DNA of 64,000 nucleotides, taken from Synechococcus sp. PROS-9-1 (GTDB lineage Bacteria; Cyanobacteriota; Cyanobacteriia; PCC-6307; Cyanobiaceae). Position numbers and translations under genes: made by a program. Each line of letters begins with the position of its first letter. Position 1 is the first letter of the stretch. This document shows positions 47,281-56,837 of the stretch, piece after piece. The notes beneath the pieces are model-generated. The model saw nothing but the letters and a program-made list of their open reading frames with translations, did not search any database and was not told the origin of the DNA. The DNA is taken from NCBI RefSeq assembly GCF_014279775.1, contig NZ_CP047961.1, positions 124,001-188,000 on the forward strand, in the 5' to 3' direction.

Positions 47281-48215
47281 AAATTCTCGTTACTGGTGGT
47301 AATGGCTATAAGGGGTCTGTCCTAGTTCCTTTGCTTCTATCTGAAGGTCATCAAGTCATAAGTTTTGATACTCAGTGGTTTGGAAATCATCTTCTTTCTC
47401 ACGAAAATCTGATCAATATACAAGGAGATATTCGAGATATTGACTCAATTCCCCTAGATGGCGTGGAAACCATTATTCATTTTGCAAATATTGCTAATGA
47501 TCCCGCTGTTGATCTTAACCCTACTTTGAGTTGGGAAGTGAATGTACTCGCTTCTCAGCAATTAGCTGATAAAGCAGTTCGGAAAGGTGTTAAACATATG
47601 CTCTATGCAAGTTCGGGTAGTGTTTATGGTTTAAAAGATGAACCCAATGTGACAGAAGATTTACCCTTGGTGCCAATTTCTGTCTACAATAAAACTAAAA
47701 TGGTTGCAGAACGTGTTTTCTTGTCTTACATTGAAGAAATGCAAGTCCATTGCATTAGGCCTGCAACTGTTTGCGGTGTTTCCCCGCGTATGCGCCTTGA
47801 TGTGAGCGTCAATATGTTGACTTATCAAGCTCTCAAAAACGGTAAAATCACTGTCTTTGGTGGCAACCAGACAAGGCCTAATATACACATTGATGATATT
47901 GTTAATGTTTATCGCCACTTCCTTAAACAGCCTGAATTGGCCAGCGGTTGTTATAATGCTGGCTTTGAAAATATATCAATCATGGATATTGCTAACTTAG
48001 TGAAGGAAAAAGTTGGTGCTGAAGTAGTAGTTTCTGAATCAAATGATCCAAGGTCCTATAGGCAAGATTCTTCCAAATTGCTTAGTACTGGCTTCTCCCC
48101 GACAAAATGTGTATCTTCAGCTATTGATGAAATTGTTGATGCATTCAACAAGGGTGTTTTGCCGGATGGTGAAAATTGCTATACCGTTAAAACAATGCGG
48201 CACCTTAGCATTTAA
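47277..48215 (+). CDS. NAD-dependent sugar epimerase/dehydratase
   Basis: A 312-residue SDR: VTGGNGYKGSVLVPLLL at the N-terminus, IIHFANIANDPAVDLNP, YASSGSVYGLKDEPNV, SVYNKTKMVAERVF (Tyr-Lys intact), and RPATVCGVSPRMRLD. The block around ANDPA is typical of a subgroup common in surface-sugar clusters. Substrate unknown. It overlaps the preceding gene by four bases and lies 3 bases before the E1-like gene. Confidence 0.85.
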   Translation: MKILVTGGNGYKGSVLVPLLLSEGHQVISFDTQWFGNHLLSHENLINIQGDIRDIDSIPLDGVETIIHFANIANDPAVDLNPTLSWEVNVLASQQLADKAVRKGVKHMLYASSGSVYGLKDEPNVTEDLPLVPISVYNKTKMVAERVFLSYIEEMQVHCIRPATVCGVSPRMRLDVSVNMLTYQALKNGKITVFGGNQTRPNIHIDDIVNVYRHFLKQPELASGCYNAGFENISIMDIANLVKEKVGAEVVVSESNDPRSYRQDSSKLLSTGFSPTKCVSSAIDEIVDAFNKGVLPDGENCYTVKTMRHLSI

Positions 48216-48218
48216 ACT

Positions 48219-50276
48219 ATGTTAAAACATAAAATATCGCATTTCTCTGAAATTTCTAAAAATCTTTTCTATTCGATGCTTCGCATTAGGATGGTTGAGG
48301 AAAAGATAGCTCATAAATACTCTGAACAACAAATGAGATGCCCGGTCCATTTAAGTATCGGTCAGGAAGCTCCAGCTGTAGGAGTTTGTTCAGCACTCGA
48401 TAAGTCTGATTGGGTCTTTTCAGGGCATAGAAATCATGCTCATTATCTCGCCAAAGGTGGTGATTTGAAAGCAATGATTTCAGAAATATATGGTAAAGCT
48501 ACTGGTTGCTGTGGAGGTAAAGGTGGATCAATGCACCTTACTGATAAATCTGCAGGTTTTATTGGTGCAACTCCCATTGTTGGTAGCACAATTCCGATAG
48601 CTGTTGGAGCAGCCTTAACTGCTAAGCGTACTTCCTCTAACCGTGTTGTTACGGTATTTCTTGGAGATGGGGCCATGGAGTCGGGAGTTGTTCACGAAAG
48701 CCTCAACTTTGCGGCAACAGCTAACCTTCCTGTTCTTTTTGTTTGCGAGAATAATTTATATTCTGTGTATTCCCCGCTTGATGTGAGGCAACCTCCCGGA
48801 AGGTCATTGTCAGACATAGCAAAAGCCCATTGCTTAAATACAATTACAGTTGATGGGAATAATGTAGGGGAAATCTATGATACTTCCTTCAAGGCTATTA
48901 ATGATTTGCGCAATGGCTCTTTGCCGTATTTTCTAGAGCTGCCTACATATCGCTGGAGAGAACATTGTGGACCTGGTTATGATAATGACATTGGTTATCG
49001 TACTGAATTAGAATTTGAATCATGGAGAGAAAAAGATCCTATAGTTAAATTTAGTGATCATGTTGATCCTCAGGAATCAATGATGTGGGCTGAAGAAATC
49101 CAACAAGAGATTGAAGAAGCATTTGTTTTTGCCGAGACCTCTTGCTTTGCTCCCATTTCTTCTGCTTCCGAAAATGTATACCATTCAACAACTATTGCTT
49201 GTGAAAATAGTCATCTAACCTCTGATAGGGTGATCTCATATGCTGAAGCAATTCGAGAATCACAAGATTACGCACTTGCTAATGATCAAGGTGTATATTT
49301 AATGGGTTTGGGTGTGCCAGATCCAAAGGGGATATTCGGCACTACCTTAAATTTACAAAATGTTCATGGTATTGACAGAGTATTTGATATTCCACTATCA
49401 GAAAATGCGATTACAGGTGTGGCAATTGGTAGCGCCATAACTGGTATGAGGCCAATCTTGACACATCAAAGACTTGACTTTTCACTTGTGTCAATAGATC
49501 AGATAGTAAATCAGGCAGCAAAGTGGCACTATATGTTCAATGGAACAATGAGTGTTCCGTTGGTGATTAGGATGATAATCGGCCGAGGATGGGGACAAGG
49601 TCCACAACACAGTCAAAGTTTGCATGCTTGGTTTGCTCATATACCAGGATTAAAAGTTGTCATGCCATCTTCTGCATATGATGCTAAAGGTATGCTTTCT
49701 TCTGCAATTAAGGACAATAATCCTGTATTATTTTTAGAACATCGGTGGTTACATAACATCAAAGGGTTTGTCCCTTCTGAGCCTTACTTTATACCACTAT
49801 CAAAAGCCGCTATTGTGCGCGAGGGGTCGGATATTACACTTGTTGGAGTTTCTTATATGACACTTGAATGTCTTAAAGCAGCTGAAACACTTTTACGGCT
49901 CAATATTAGCGTCGAAGTGATTGATCTCCGTTCTATACATCCATTAGATACTGAAACATTGTTGACTTCAGTCAATAAAACTAAAAGGCTTCTCGTTGTT
50001 GATCATGCGGAATCCACTTGTGGAATAAGTGCAGAAGTCATTGCACTAGTTGTTGAGAATTTTGGCAAAAGCCTCTTGTCAAATCCAAAGCGTGTTTGTT
50101 TACCTCCCCACCCAGTTCCAACTTGCCATGCTTTGGCATCTGAATATTATCCAACCTCAGATACAATCACGAGGTCTATCTTCTCCATTTTTAGTAAACC
50201 ATGTGATTCTCTATTAAAAGAAGATGAGCAAACCCCTAAAGACCAACCTAATCGTGAATTCATAGGTCCATTCTGA
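48219..50276 (+). CDS. fused E1 alpha-beta ThDP-dependent dehydrogenase-like enzyme
   Basis: A 685-residue fusion of the two subunits of a pyruvate/2-oxoacid dehydrogenase E1. The alpha part (1 to about 325) has LSIGQEA, SGHRNHAHYLAKG and the ThDP motif GDG149-151...N178/179. The beta part (about 337-660) has the catalytic Glu395 in PLSENAITGVAIGSA and GPQHSQSLHAWFAHIPGLKVV. No E2 or E3 partner gene is nearby. In sugar pathways such E1 pairs (AviB1/AviB2 of avilamycin) add a two-carbon unit to a keto-sugar. That role is inferred here from the neighbouring epimerases and SDR. Confidence 0.85.
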   Translation: MLKHKISHFSEISKNLFYSMLRIRMVEEKIAHKYSEQQMRCPVHLSIGQEAPAVGVCSALDKSDWVFSGHRNHAHYLAKGGDLKAMISEIYGKATGCCGGKGGSMHLTDKSAGFIGATPIVGSTIPIAVGAALTAKRTSSNRVVTVFLGDGAMESGVVHESLNFAATANLPVLFVCENNLYSVYSPLDVRQPPGRSLSDIAKAHCLNTITVDGNNVGEIYDTSFKAINDLRNGSLPYFLELPTYRWREHCGPGYDNDIGYRTELEFESWREKDPIVKFSDHVDPQESMMWAEEIQQEIEEAFVFAETSCFAPISSASENVYHSTTIACENSHLTSDRVISYAEAIRESQDYALANDQGVYLMGLGVPDPKGIFGTTLNLQNVHGIDRVFDIPLSENAITGVAIGSAITGMRPILTHQRLDFSLVSIDQIVNQAAKWHYMFNGTMSVPLVIRMIIGRGWGQGPQHSQSLHAWFAHIPGLKVVMPSSAYDAKGMLSSAIKDNNPVLFLEHRWLHNIKGFVPSEPYFIPLSKAAIVREGSDITLVGVSYMTLECLKAAETLLRLNISVEVIDLRSIHPLDTETLLTSVNKTKRLLVVDHAESTCGISAEVIALVVENFGKSLLSNPKRVCLPPHPVPTCHALASEYYPTSDTITRSIFSIFSKPCDSLLKEDEQTPKDQPNREFIGPF

Positions 50277-51091
50277 TGAACCAATCTAGTTGTACACTTA
50301 TAGTTGGCATTACTAGTGGCATTGGATCTGCACTTGCTTCTCATTTTGAATCACTAAAATTAAATGTTGTGGGAACTTCGAGAAACACAGAGATTCCCAC
50401 AGATAATAATTTCTATATTCATCCTCTTGATCTGGCGTCCCACGACTCAATCGATAAATTTGTTCACTTGTTTTCGGAAAAATATAGGTGGAATCGGTTA
50501 ATCTTTTGTCCTGCTGTTATGGCACCTATCGGCAAATTTGATTCGATTGATATTCATGAATGGCTCTCTACTTTTAATATCAATTTCTCAAATCAGGTTT
50601 ACCTTCTCCACTCAATTCTTTCATTTCGTATAGGTGATTGCCCTCATGTTTTATTCTTTGCCGGAGGTGGTACTAATTCTGCACCAAAGAACTATTCATC
50701 GTATACACTATCAAAGATCGCTCTAATCAAGTTGGTAGAGCTATTAGATGAGGAGATACAAGACACCTCTTTTACTATTTTGGGCCCAGGATGGGTAAAG
50801 ACAAAGATTCATGAGCAATCTTTGGAACCCTCTTTGTCTCATCTTTCATCATATCAAGAGACTGTGAGACGTATTTCTGATTCTGATTTTGTTGGTATGG
50901 ATAAAGTTATAGATAGTGTAATGTGGATTTTAGCTCAAGATAAGAAAACTGTTGGAGGTCGAAATTTTAGCACAGCTCATGATCCATTTGATTCTGATGA
51001 CTTTGCGAGTAAATTAGTTTCTGATGCCGATGTCTTCAAGCTCAGAAGGCACGGCAATCATCTGTTCCAAACCAACCACATTCATTCATGA
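50276..51091 (+). CDS. short-chain dehydrogenase/reductase
   Basis: A 271-residue classical SDR. GITSGIGSALASHF is the NAD(P) motif, and SSYTLSKIALIKL holds the Tyr-x3-Lys pair. The start shares a base with the E1-like stop. As a reductase beside two ThDP enzymes it could reduce the keto group left after a two-carbon transfer; this is inference. Confidence 0.85.
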   Translation: MNQSSCTLIVGITSGIGSALASHFESLKLNVVGTSRNTEIPTDNNFYIHPLDLASHDSIDKFVHLFSEKYRWNRLIFCPAVMAPIGKFDSIDIHEWLSTFNINFSNQVYLLHSILSFRIGDCPHVLFFAGGGTNSAPKNYSSYTLSKIALIKLVELLDEEIQDTSFTILGPGWVKTKIHEQSLEPSLSHLSSYQETVRRISDSDFVGMDKVIDSVMWILAQDKKTVGGRNFSTAHDPFDSDDFASKLVSDADVFKLRRHGNHLFQTNHIHS

Positions 51092-51942
51092 AATCACTCT
51101 CCACCCTTAATTTTATTCTACAGATACTCCCTTCCATTAACCATTCTCATGCTCGTTCCTCTTCAATTTATCAATATCTAGATGGTTTATTAAAGCCAGC
51201 TATAGATGATCTCTTTGGAGCAAATTCTGACTGTAGTGCTGATTTAGTTAATATTGGTAATCTGTGTCTACCGTATTTCTCTATGGGGACCATTAATTCA
51301 ACGCACCTCTTTGGTTTGGATGAGTTAATAATTTTTTCTTTTTATCAAAAAAATATTCACCGATACAAATCAGTTGCTGATCTCGGTGCTAATATTGGTC
51401 TACATTCAATTAGTTTGAGTAAGTTGGGTTTTTCAGTTGACTCTTATGAGCCGGATCCAGAACATTTAGAGCGTATAAAGCTAAATATTGGTTTGAATAA
51501 TGTAACTCCCAATATTATTGCTGCCGCGGTCTCAATTGACGACGGTGAAACTGAATTTACGCGAGTTGTGGGTAATACCACTGGCAGTCATCTCTCTGGA
51601 GCCAAAGACGAACCCTATGGTGAGCTGGAGCGTTTTTCTGTGCCCACGCGCGCATTTAAAAATATACTGCTTGAGCATGAACTCTTGAAAATTGATGTTG
51701 AAGGTCATGAGGCCAATATAATATGTTCAAGTGATCCAACTGATTGGACTAATTCAGATGCAATCGTAGAAGTTGGATCTATCTCCAATGCTGAGCGTAT
51801 ATTTAATCATTTTAGAGATTCCAATATCCATTTGTTTGCACAGTCTCTCTCATGGCAGGAAGTTTTCTCACTTTCTGACATGCCTTCTTCATACAAGGAC
51901 GGCTCATTATTTATATCTAGTAAAGGTAAAATGCCATGGTAG
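51088..51942 (+). CDS. FkbM-family methyltransferase
   Basis: A 284-residue protein with the FkbM block: VADLGANIGLHSISLSKLG near residue 97, DSYEPDPEHLERI, and LLKIDVEGHEANI near 207. The family O-methylates sugars and secondary-metabolite hydroxyls using SAM. It overlaps the SDR by four bases and the ThDP enzyme by seven. Confidence 0.87.
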   Translation: MKSLSTLNFILQILPSINHSHARSSSIYQYLDGLLKPAIDDLFGANSDCSADLVNIGNLCLPYFSMGTINSTHLFGLDELIIFSFYQKNIHRYKSVADLGANIGLHSISLSKLGFSVDSYEPDPEHLERIKLNIGLNNVTPNIIAAAVSIDDGETEFTRVVGNTTGSHLSGAKDEPYGELERFSVPTRAFKNILLEHELLKIDVEGHEANIICSSDPTDWTNSDAIVEVGSISNAERIFNHFRDSNIHLFAQSLSWQEVFSLSDMPSSYKDGSLFISSKGKMPW

Positions 51943-53765
51943 TAAAAAAATTATCAGATCTAGTAGCGGATTTTTTATCAGAGAAATCTGTTCGCCATGT
52001 ATTCGCAATTTCAGGTGGCGCCTCATTACATCTGATTCACTCCGTCGCAAATCATCCATCTATTGATTACATTTGTAATCATCATGAGCAAGCCTCTGCG
52101 ATGGCTGCAGATGCATATTCTAGGATAACAGGTAATCTTGGTGTCGCAATTGCTACTAGTGGACCGGGTGCTACTAATTTGATCACTGGCTTATGTTGTA
52201 GTTATTACGATTCTGTGCCTGTTCTAGCAATCACTGGACAAGTGAATACGACTCGTATGGTTGGTAATACTGGAGTTCGTCAAGTTGGTTTTCAAGAAAC
52301 ACCCATTGTTAGTATATGTGCCCCGATAACCAAGTATGCTGTGCAAATTAGTGATCCTCTTGACATATTGTATGAATTAGAGAAGTGCTTTTTTATAGCT
52401 ACTAGTGGACGTCCCGGACCTGTACTTGTTGATATCCCTGATGACTTTCAGAGGGTTTTGGTTGATAGATCAAAGTGTCGAAAATTCTTGCCAGACACGG
52501 ATATTGTACCTACTATATACCCTAATCTTAATGACTCCTCAGCCTATATTATTTCTCAACTAAATATTTCGGAACGGCCTATTATTATTGCCGGTTGGGG
52601 TGTTCATCTCTCAGGATTTAAAAACCAGCTGCTTGAATTTGCTGAGAACTTTTCAATTCCAATTGCACTGACTTGGGGTGCCGCTGATCTTATTTCAGCA
52701 TCTCATCCTCTTTTCGTAGGTACATTTGGTACACATGGGAATCGGCATGCCAACTTTGCGGTCCAGAATGCTGACCTTATTATTTCCTTTGGTTCAAGAC
52801 TGGATACTAAGTCGACGGGTTCACCGGTGAATACTTTTGCTAGACAGGCAAAAAAAATTGTCGTTGATGTTGACCCCTCTGAGCTTTCGAAGTTTTCCCA
52901 TTTTGGCTTGAAAATAGACTCCCTTATCCTGCAGGATCTAAAATTTGCTAATTTGAAACCTCTTATTCATAGGGCTAAAGAATTTTCTTTTGCATCAAAA
53001 CTGCCTTGGTTAGATCAAATCAAGGATTGGAAAAGCCTCTTTACATTAATGGATGATAACGCAAGGAAATCAATCTGTACAGAAAAAGTTAATCCCTATG
53101 TAGTTTTTGATTTGTTAAGCCAATCCATATGTACAGAGACAAATTTAATTTTTGATACTGGTTGTGCACTTGCATGGGGGATGCAATCTTATCTGCCAAA
53201 TCACCTGACAAGGATCTTCCACGATTTCAATAATACCGCAATGGGGTGGTCACTTCCAGCCGCTATTGCATCTGCTTTGGCAACTCCTTGTAGGGATACT
53301 ATTTGCCTTATTGGTGATGGCTCTTTTATGATGTCTCTTCATGAACTTGCAGTAATCAAGCGCTACAAACTGCCAATTAAGATTTTCTTATTTAATAACT
53401 CTGGATATGGAATGATCCAACAAACTCAAGATCAATGGCTTGATTCGGATTATGTTGCTTCCTCTTACGAAGGCGGTCTTGACTTTCCTGACTTCAGATC
53501 TTTGGCAAATTCTTTTTCCCTGAAATATGCTGAAGTCGCCTCTAATGATTCTATTGAATCTTGCGTCAGCAATGTTTTAAAGGAATCCATGCCTATACTT
53601 TGCAATTTCATTGTTTCAGATAAGATGCGAGTCATTCCACAAGTTAAGGCCGGTTATCCTAATGAAGATTTAGAACCTCTCTTGGCTAGAGAAGTCTTCT
53701 ATGATCAAATGATAATCCCCCCATTCAGTCCGGATAGTCAGCGTCCATTAAATTATCAAGCTTAG
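51936..53765 (+). CDS. ThDP-dependent enzyme, acetolactate synthase large-subunit-like
   Basis: A 609-residue three-domain ThDP enzyme. The catalytic Glu51 lies in NHHEQASAMAADAYSR, and ThDP-Mg binding is GDG460-462 followed by LFNNSGYGM. Closest in pattern to acetohydroxyacid synthases and to YerE-type enzymes, which transfer the acetaldehyde of pyruvate onto a keto-sugar. No regulatory IlvH subunit is present, and the gene sits in a sugar operon, so a housekeeping valine/isoleucine role is unlikely. It overlaps the FkbM gene by seven bases. Confidence 0.85.
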   Translation: MVVKKLSDLVADFLSEKSVRHVFAISGGASLHLIHSVANHPSIDYICNHHEQASAMAADAYSRITGNLGVAIATSGPGATNLITGLCCSYYDSVPVLAITGQVNTTRMVGNTGVRQVGFQETPIVSICAPITKYAVQISDPLDILYELEKCFFIATSGRPGPVLVDIPDDFQRVLVDRSKCRKFLPDTDIVPTIYPNLNDSSAYIISQLNISERPIIIAGWGVHLSGFKNQLLEFAENFSIPIALTWGAADLISASHPLFVGTFGTHGNRHANFAVQNADLIISFGSRLDTKSTGSPVNTFARQAKKIVVDVDPSELSKFSHFGLKIDSLILQDLKFANLKPLIHRAKEFSFASKLPWLDQIKDWKSLFTLMDDNARKSICTEKVNPYVVFDLLSQSICTETNLIFDTGCALAWGMQSYLPNHLTRIFHDFNNTAMGWSLPAAIASALATPCRDTICLIGDGSFMMSLHELAVIKRYKLPIKIFLFNNSGYGMIQQTQDQWLDSDYVASSYEGGLDFPDFRSLANSFSLKYAEVASNDSIESCVSNVLKESMPILCNFIVSDKMRVIPQVKAGYPNEDLEPLLAREVFYDQMIIPPFSPDSQRPLNYQA

Positions 53766-53777
53766 GTACTTTTTGAT

Positions 53778-55229
53778 ATGAGCACCTTGCAATTTATTTT
53801 ACACTTATTGAAACTTATTGGCTCTTGTGCCAAGTTTTTTTCATTGTTTATTAGAATTACAGTATCTCTTTTACTGCATTTTAAGATCGCTTCTGCCTCT
53901 AAATTTCTACGACAATTAACTCTGTCAGTTGAGTTTATACTCGAACATGGCAGTAAATCTAGTCCAATAAAATATTCCCCTTTTTTGTTACTGCCAACAG
54001 ATGCTCTGGTATTGTATTCAGAACATCAATCTATATTGCATAATGCTAATTCCGCTTATGCATTTGCATGCTGGGATGAGACTAAAAATTTGTTGTATTC
54101 TTCTTTAACAATAGAAGATAAAGCATCTTCTTTACACTCAATTGATCCTTTAGATCTTCGGATTATTGGTTCTGAAATTGTTGGTTCTATCGGTCACTCT
54201 TCGTTTGGCTTAGCATTACGAGCTCGTATGAATTTTTTGGGCCATAATCCTGTCAAAAGCTATTGGATACTTGCTGGTTTAACTTCTAATGAATACTTTT
54301 TAAGGCTTTGGGGTCAACATTTTGATTCTTTTCTTAATGTTAGTCGTTCTGAGCAGAAAGCTATTGAAAATAGTCTCTGGCCCATTGTTGAGTCGATACA
54401 AACCATTCGGACTTTTGACGGATATTTAGACTTAGTTAGTGCACATAATAGGTATGCATTAGCTTGGGAGAAGGAATCATTTCCGCCCTTGATTAAACTT
54501 TCAGATAATGACCAGACTCGTGCTGAGCATTTTTTTGCTGAACGCAATTGGCAGATTCCTAAATTTATAGTTACATTACATGTTCGCGAAGCTACAGTAG
54601 CAGAAGGAAGGTTATATGGAAGGAATGCTTGCATCAGTTCTTATCTTCCAGCCATCGATGAAATCTCACAGCATGGGGGTCTTGTATTCAGAATTGGTAA
54701 CAATAGGATGACCCCATTACGACATCCTGGCGTTATTGATCTCACACAAGAAAAGGAGATTCCAGAGTGGCTTAATATTTATCTCATTGCTAAGAGTCGC
54801 TTTATGATTGCAACCACTTCAGGACCGATAGGTGTTGCGGCAGCCTTTGGTGTACCAATTCTTTGGACAAATATGCCCGATATTGGTAAAGCTGTTTTTC
54901 ATGCTAAATCTTTATGCTTACCTAAAATGATCAGGCGCCCCTGTGGCGACTTAATGTCTTTAAACGAGACTCTCGATTCTGTTTTTGGCTGGAGTGATTC
55001 ATTTATACACAACATAAGAGATAAAAATAATGTTCAAGGATATACTTGGGTTGACAATACTGCGCCTGAAATCAAAGAAGCTACAGTTGAAATGCTTAAT
55101 GGTTGGACACAATTTGAGTCTGATTATCAATCGTGCTGGTCTCAATCTCTTCAGGATTTTGGCAGTTCAGGCTCTACTAGAGTATCGGATACCTTTTTAG
55201 TATCGCACGCTAGGGATTTGAGACTATAA
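53778..55229 (+). CDS. TIGR04372-type glycosyltransferase
   Basis: A 483-residue protein. The N-terminus is hydrophobic (residues 8-35). The C-terminal half has VTLHVREATVAEG, YGRNACISSYLPAIDEI, RIGNNRMTPLRHPGVIDL and IATTSGPIGVAAAFGVPILW, the pattern of the TIGR04372 glycosyltransferase family. Donor and acceptor are unknown. It starts 12 bases after the ThDP gene and appears to be the last gene of the long operon. Confidence 0.75.
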   Translation: MSTLQFILHLLKLIGSCAKFFSLFIRITVSLLLHFKIASASKFLRQLTLSVEFILEHGSKSSPIKYSPFLLLPTDALVLYSEHQSILHNANSAYAFACWDETKNLLYSSLTIEDKASSLHSIDPLDLRIIGSEIVGSIGHSSFGLALRARMNFLGHNPVKSYWILAGLTSNEYFLRLWGQHFDSFLNVSRSEQKAIENSLWPIVESIQTIRTFDGYLDLVSAHNRYALAWEKESFPPLIKLSDNDQTRAEHFFAERNWQIPKFIVTLHVREATVAEGRLYGRNACISSYLPAIDEISQHGGLVFRIGNNRMTPLRHPGVIDLTQEKEIPEWLNIYLIAKSRFMIATTSGPIGVAAAFGVPILWTNMPDIGKAVFHAKSLCLPKMIRRPCGDLMSLNETLDSVFGWSDSFIHNIRDKNNVQGYTWVDNTAPEIKEATVEMLNGWTQFESDYQSCWSQSLQDFGSSGSTRVSDTFLVSHARDLRL

Positions 55230-55583
55230 AACCCACTAAGCCTACATATAGATTTTTATTTTTTTGGGATATGTTTATTCATTTCTTTTTTGGGCATAGC
55301 TTTAGTAGTTTGCTGTCATTCTAAATCTTCTATCTTCAGATTTGTCTCTCGATTTAGAAGATAATTAGTTTTCTAGATGATCAAGCCGGTTGAGTATTCA
55401 CCGCTTTGTATGCAACTAGCTCCTTATTTGCAAGTTTGGAGCTGATCCTACTTATAGTCGTTGAATAATCTTTTTACTTTTTAGTAAGCACTATCTTCAG
55501 TTAGTGTCTGTAATGCAAAATTATACTTCATCGGATTATTCCCTACCAACTCTGTGCTATAATTGGTGTTATTAATTTTAATC
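55230..55583. other. AT-rich intergenic gap
   Basis: About 350 bases without a supportable gene. The plus strand is T-rich and contains several short T-runs but no clear hairpin terminator. Confidence 0.5.
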
Positions 55584-56456
55584 GTGGGAATCACCAAGCA
55601 AGTTATCAAAGCGCTTATTGCCGAGCATTCCTTCAGGCCTATATCTGGTAACTGGCTTTCGTTTGGTAGCCAAACCGTCAATGTTGATAAGTCTACGTTA
55701 ATTAATATTTGTGGCCAATCTTGTGTTGATAAACTTTCTTTGGATACTAGTACTAGGCATGGAGCTGGTAGTCGATACTCAGACAGCTCCCTGATTGAGT
55801 CTCTTTTCTCTGTGAGTTACAAAACTGTCGATAAGAGTGCTTATGAGTCTTCTAATCTAGTATTGGACTTGTCAAGGCCCATTCCACCTGAATTGGAGTC
55901 TTCCTACGATTTTCTTTACACAGGTGGTTGTTTGGATAATGTTTTTTCTCCAGCAGACGTTTTGATTAATAGTTCACGCTTGCTTAATAGTAATGGTCGT
56001 GTTCTCCACTATGAATCAGCCTCAAGGCTTCTTGGAGCTTTTACATTTGTGACTGCTGAATGGTTCTTGTCTTATTATGCTGCTAATAATTTCCTCGACT
56101 GCAAAGTCTACCTCTTGTGTCAAACCAAGCCTGGCTTGTCTAGGTTTGACTATGATGTACATATTTTCAATTATTCTCACGAATTTACCCGTTCGAAAAA
56201 TTTAGATTATTTTCGATCAGGATGCTCATTACCTGGGATACAGTATCTTTTAGTTGTTGCAGAGAAAGGTCCATCTTCTACCTGTGACGTTATACCTGAT
56301 CAACTCCAATACCTTGATTCTAACAGCGTTGACTGGCCAAATATCGCTAAAAAGTATAGCTATTCGAAACGCCCTTTGCTTGAAACATCTAGGACTGCAC
56401 AAATTGAGCTTCCTTTTCTTTCCGATCATTATACTTATCTTGGAAGTTGCTTCTGA
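55584..56456 (+). CDS. hypothetical methyltransferase-fold protein
   Basis: About 290 residues; not recognised with certainty. YDFLYTGGCLDNVFSPADVL and SSRLLNSNGRVLHYESAS resemble the late strands of a SAM methyltransferase domain. The N-terminal SAM-binding glycine motif is not clear. I prefer the GTG at 55584 (MGITKQVIKAL); a TTG at 55563 is an alternative. It sits alone between two gaps in the glycan island. Confidence 0.55.
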   Translation: MGITKQVIKALIAEHSFRPISGNWLSFGSQTVNVDKSTLINICGQSCVDKLSLDTSTRHGAGSRYSDSSLIESLFSVSYKTVDKSAYESSNLVLDLSRPIPPELESSYDFLYTGGCLDNVFSPADVLINSSRLLNSNGRVLHYESASRLLGAFTFVTAEWFLSYYAANNFLDCKVYLLCQTKPGLSRFDYDVHIFNYSHEFTRSKNLDYFRSGCSLPGIQYLLVVAEKGPSSTCDVIPDQLQYLDSNSVDWPNIAKKYSYSKRPLLETSRTAQIELPFLSDHYTYLGSCF

Positions 56457-56837
56457 TTATAGATTCTCTTCGAGGATGGTTAATATTTCAATAATTTGGC
56501 AATCCTGTTAATTTTATCTTCTTGTGATAAACTTGTTCGTCTTAATATTACTCTTTTCTGCAAGCCCTCGTCTTCGTTCCTTTGACTGATCTTTTATTTG
56601 TCAAACAATTTTGGCTCTACTGATTATTTATATATCACTGATTAGATATTATATCAGTAAACTTCATTGTTTGCTTGTCTATTGGTAATTTATTATCTAA
56701 TTTCCTAAGTATCCAATGCTTTTGGGAATATGTTACTACTAACCCTGCTCTTAAGGCAGCCACCTCTTTTTGAAGATATTATGCTATATTGTTATTACAT
56801 TATTCATTATCCTGCTAGCTAAAGCATAATTTTCGTC
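56457..56837. other. AT-rich intergenic gap
   Basis: About 380 bases, AT-rich, with no open frame or RNA I can support. Confidence 0.5.
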
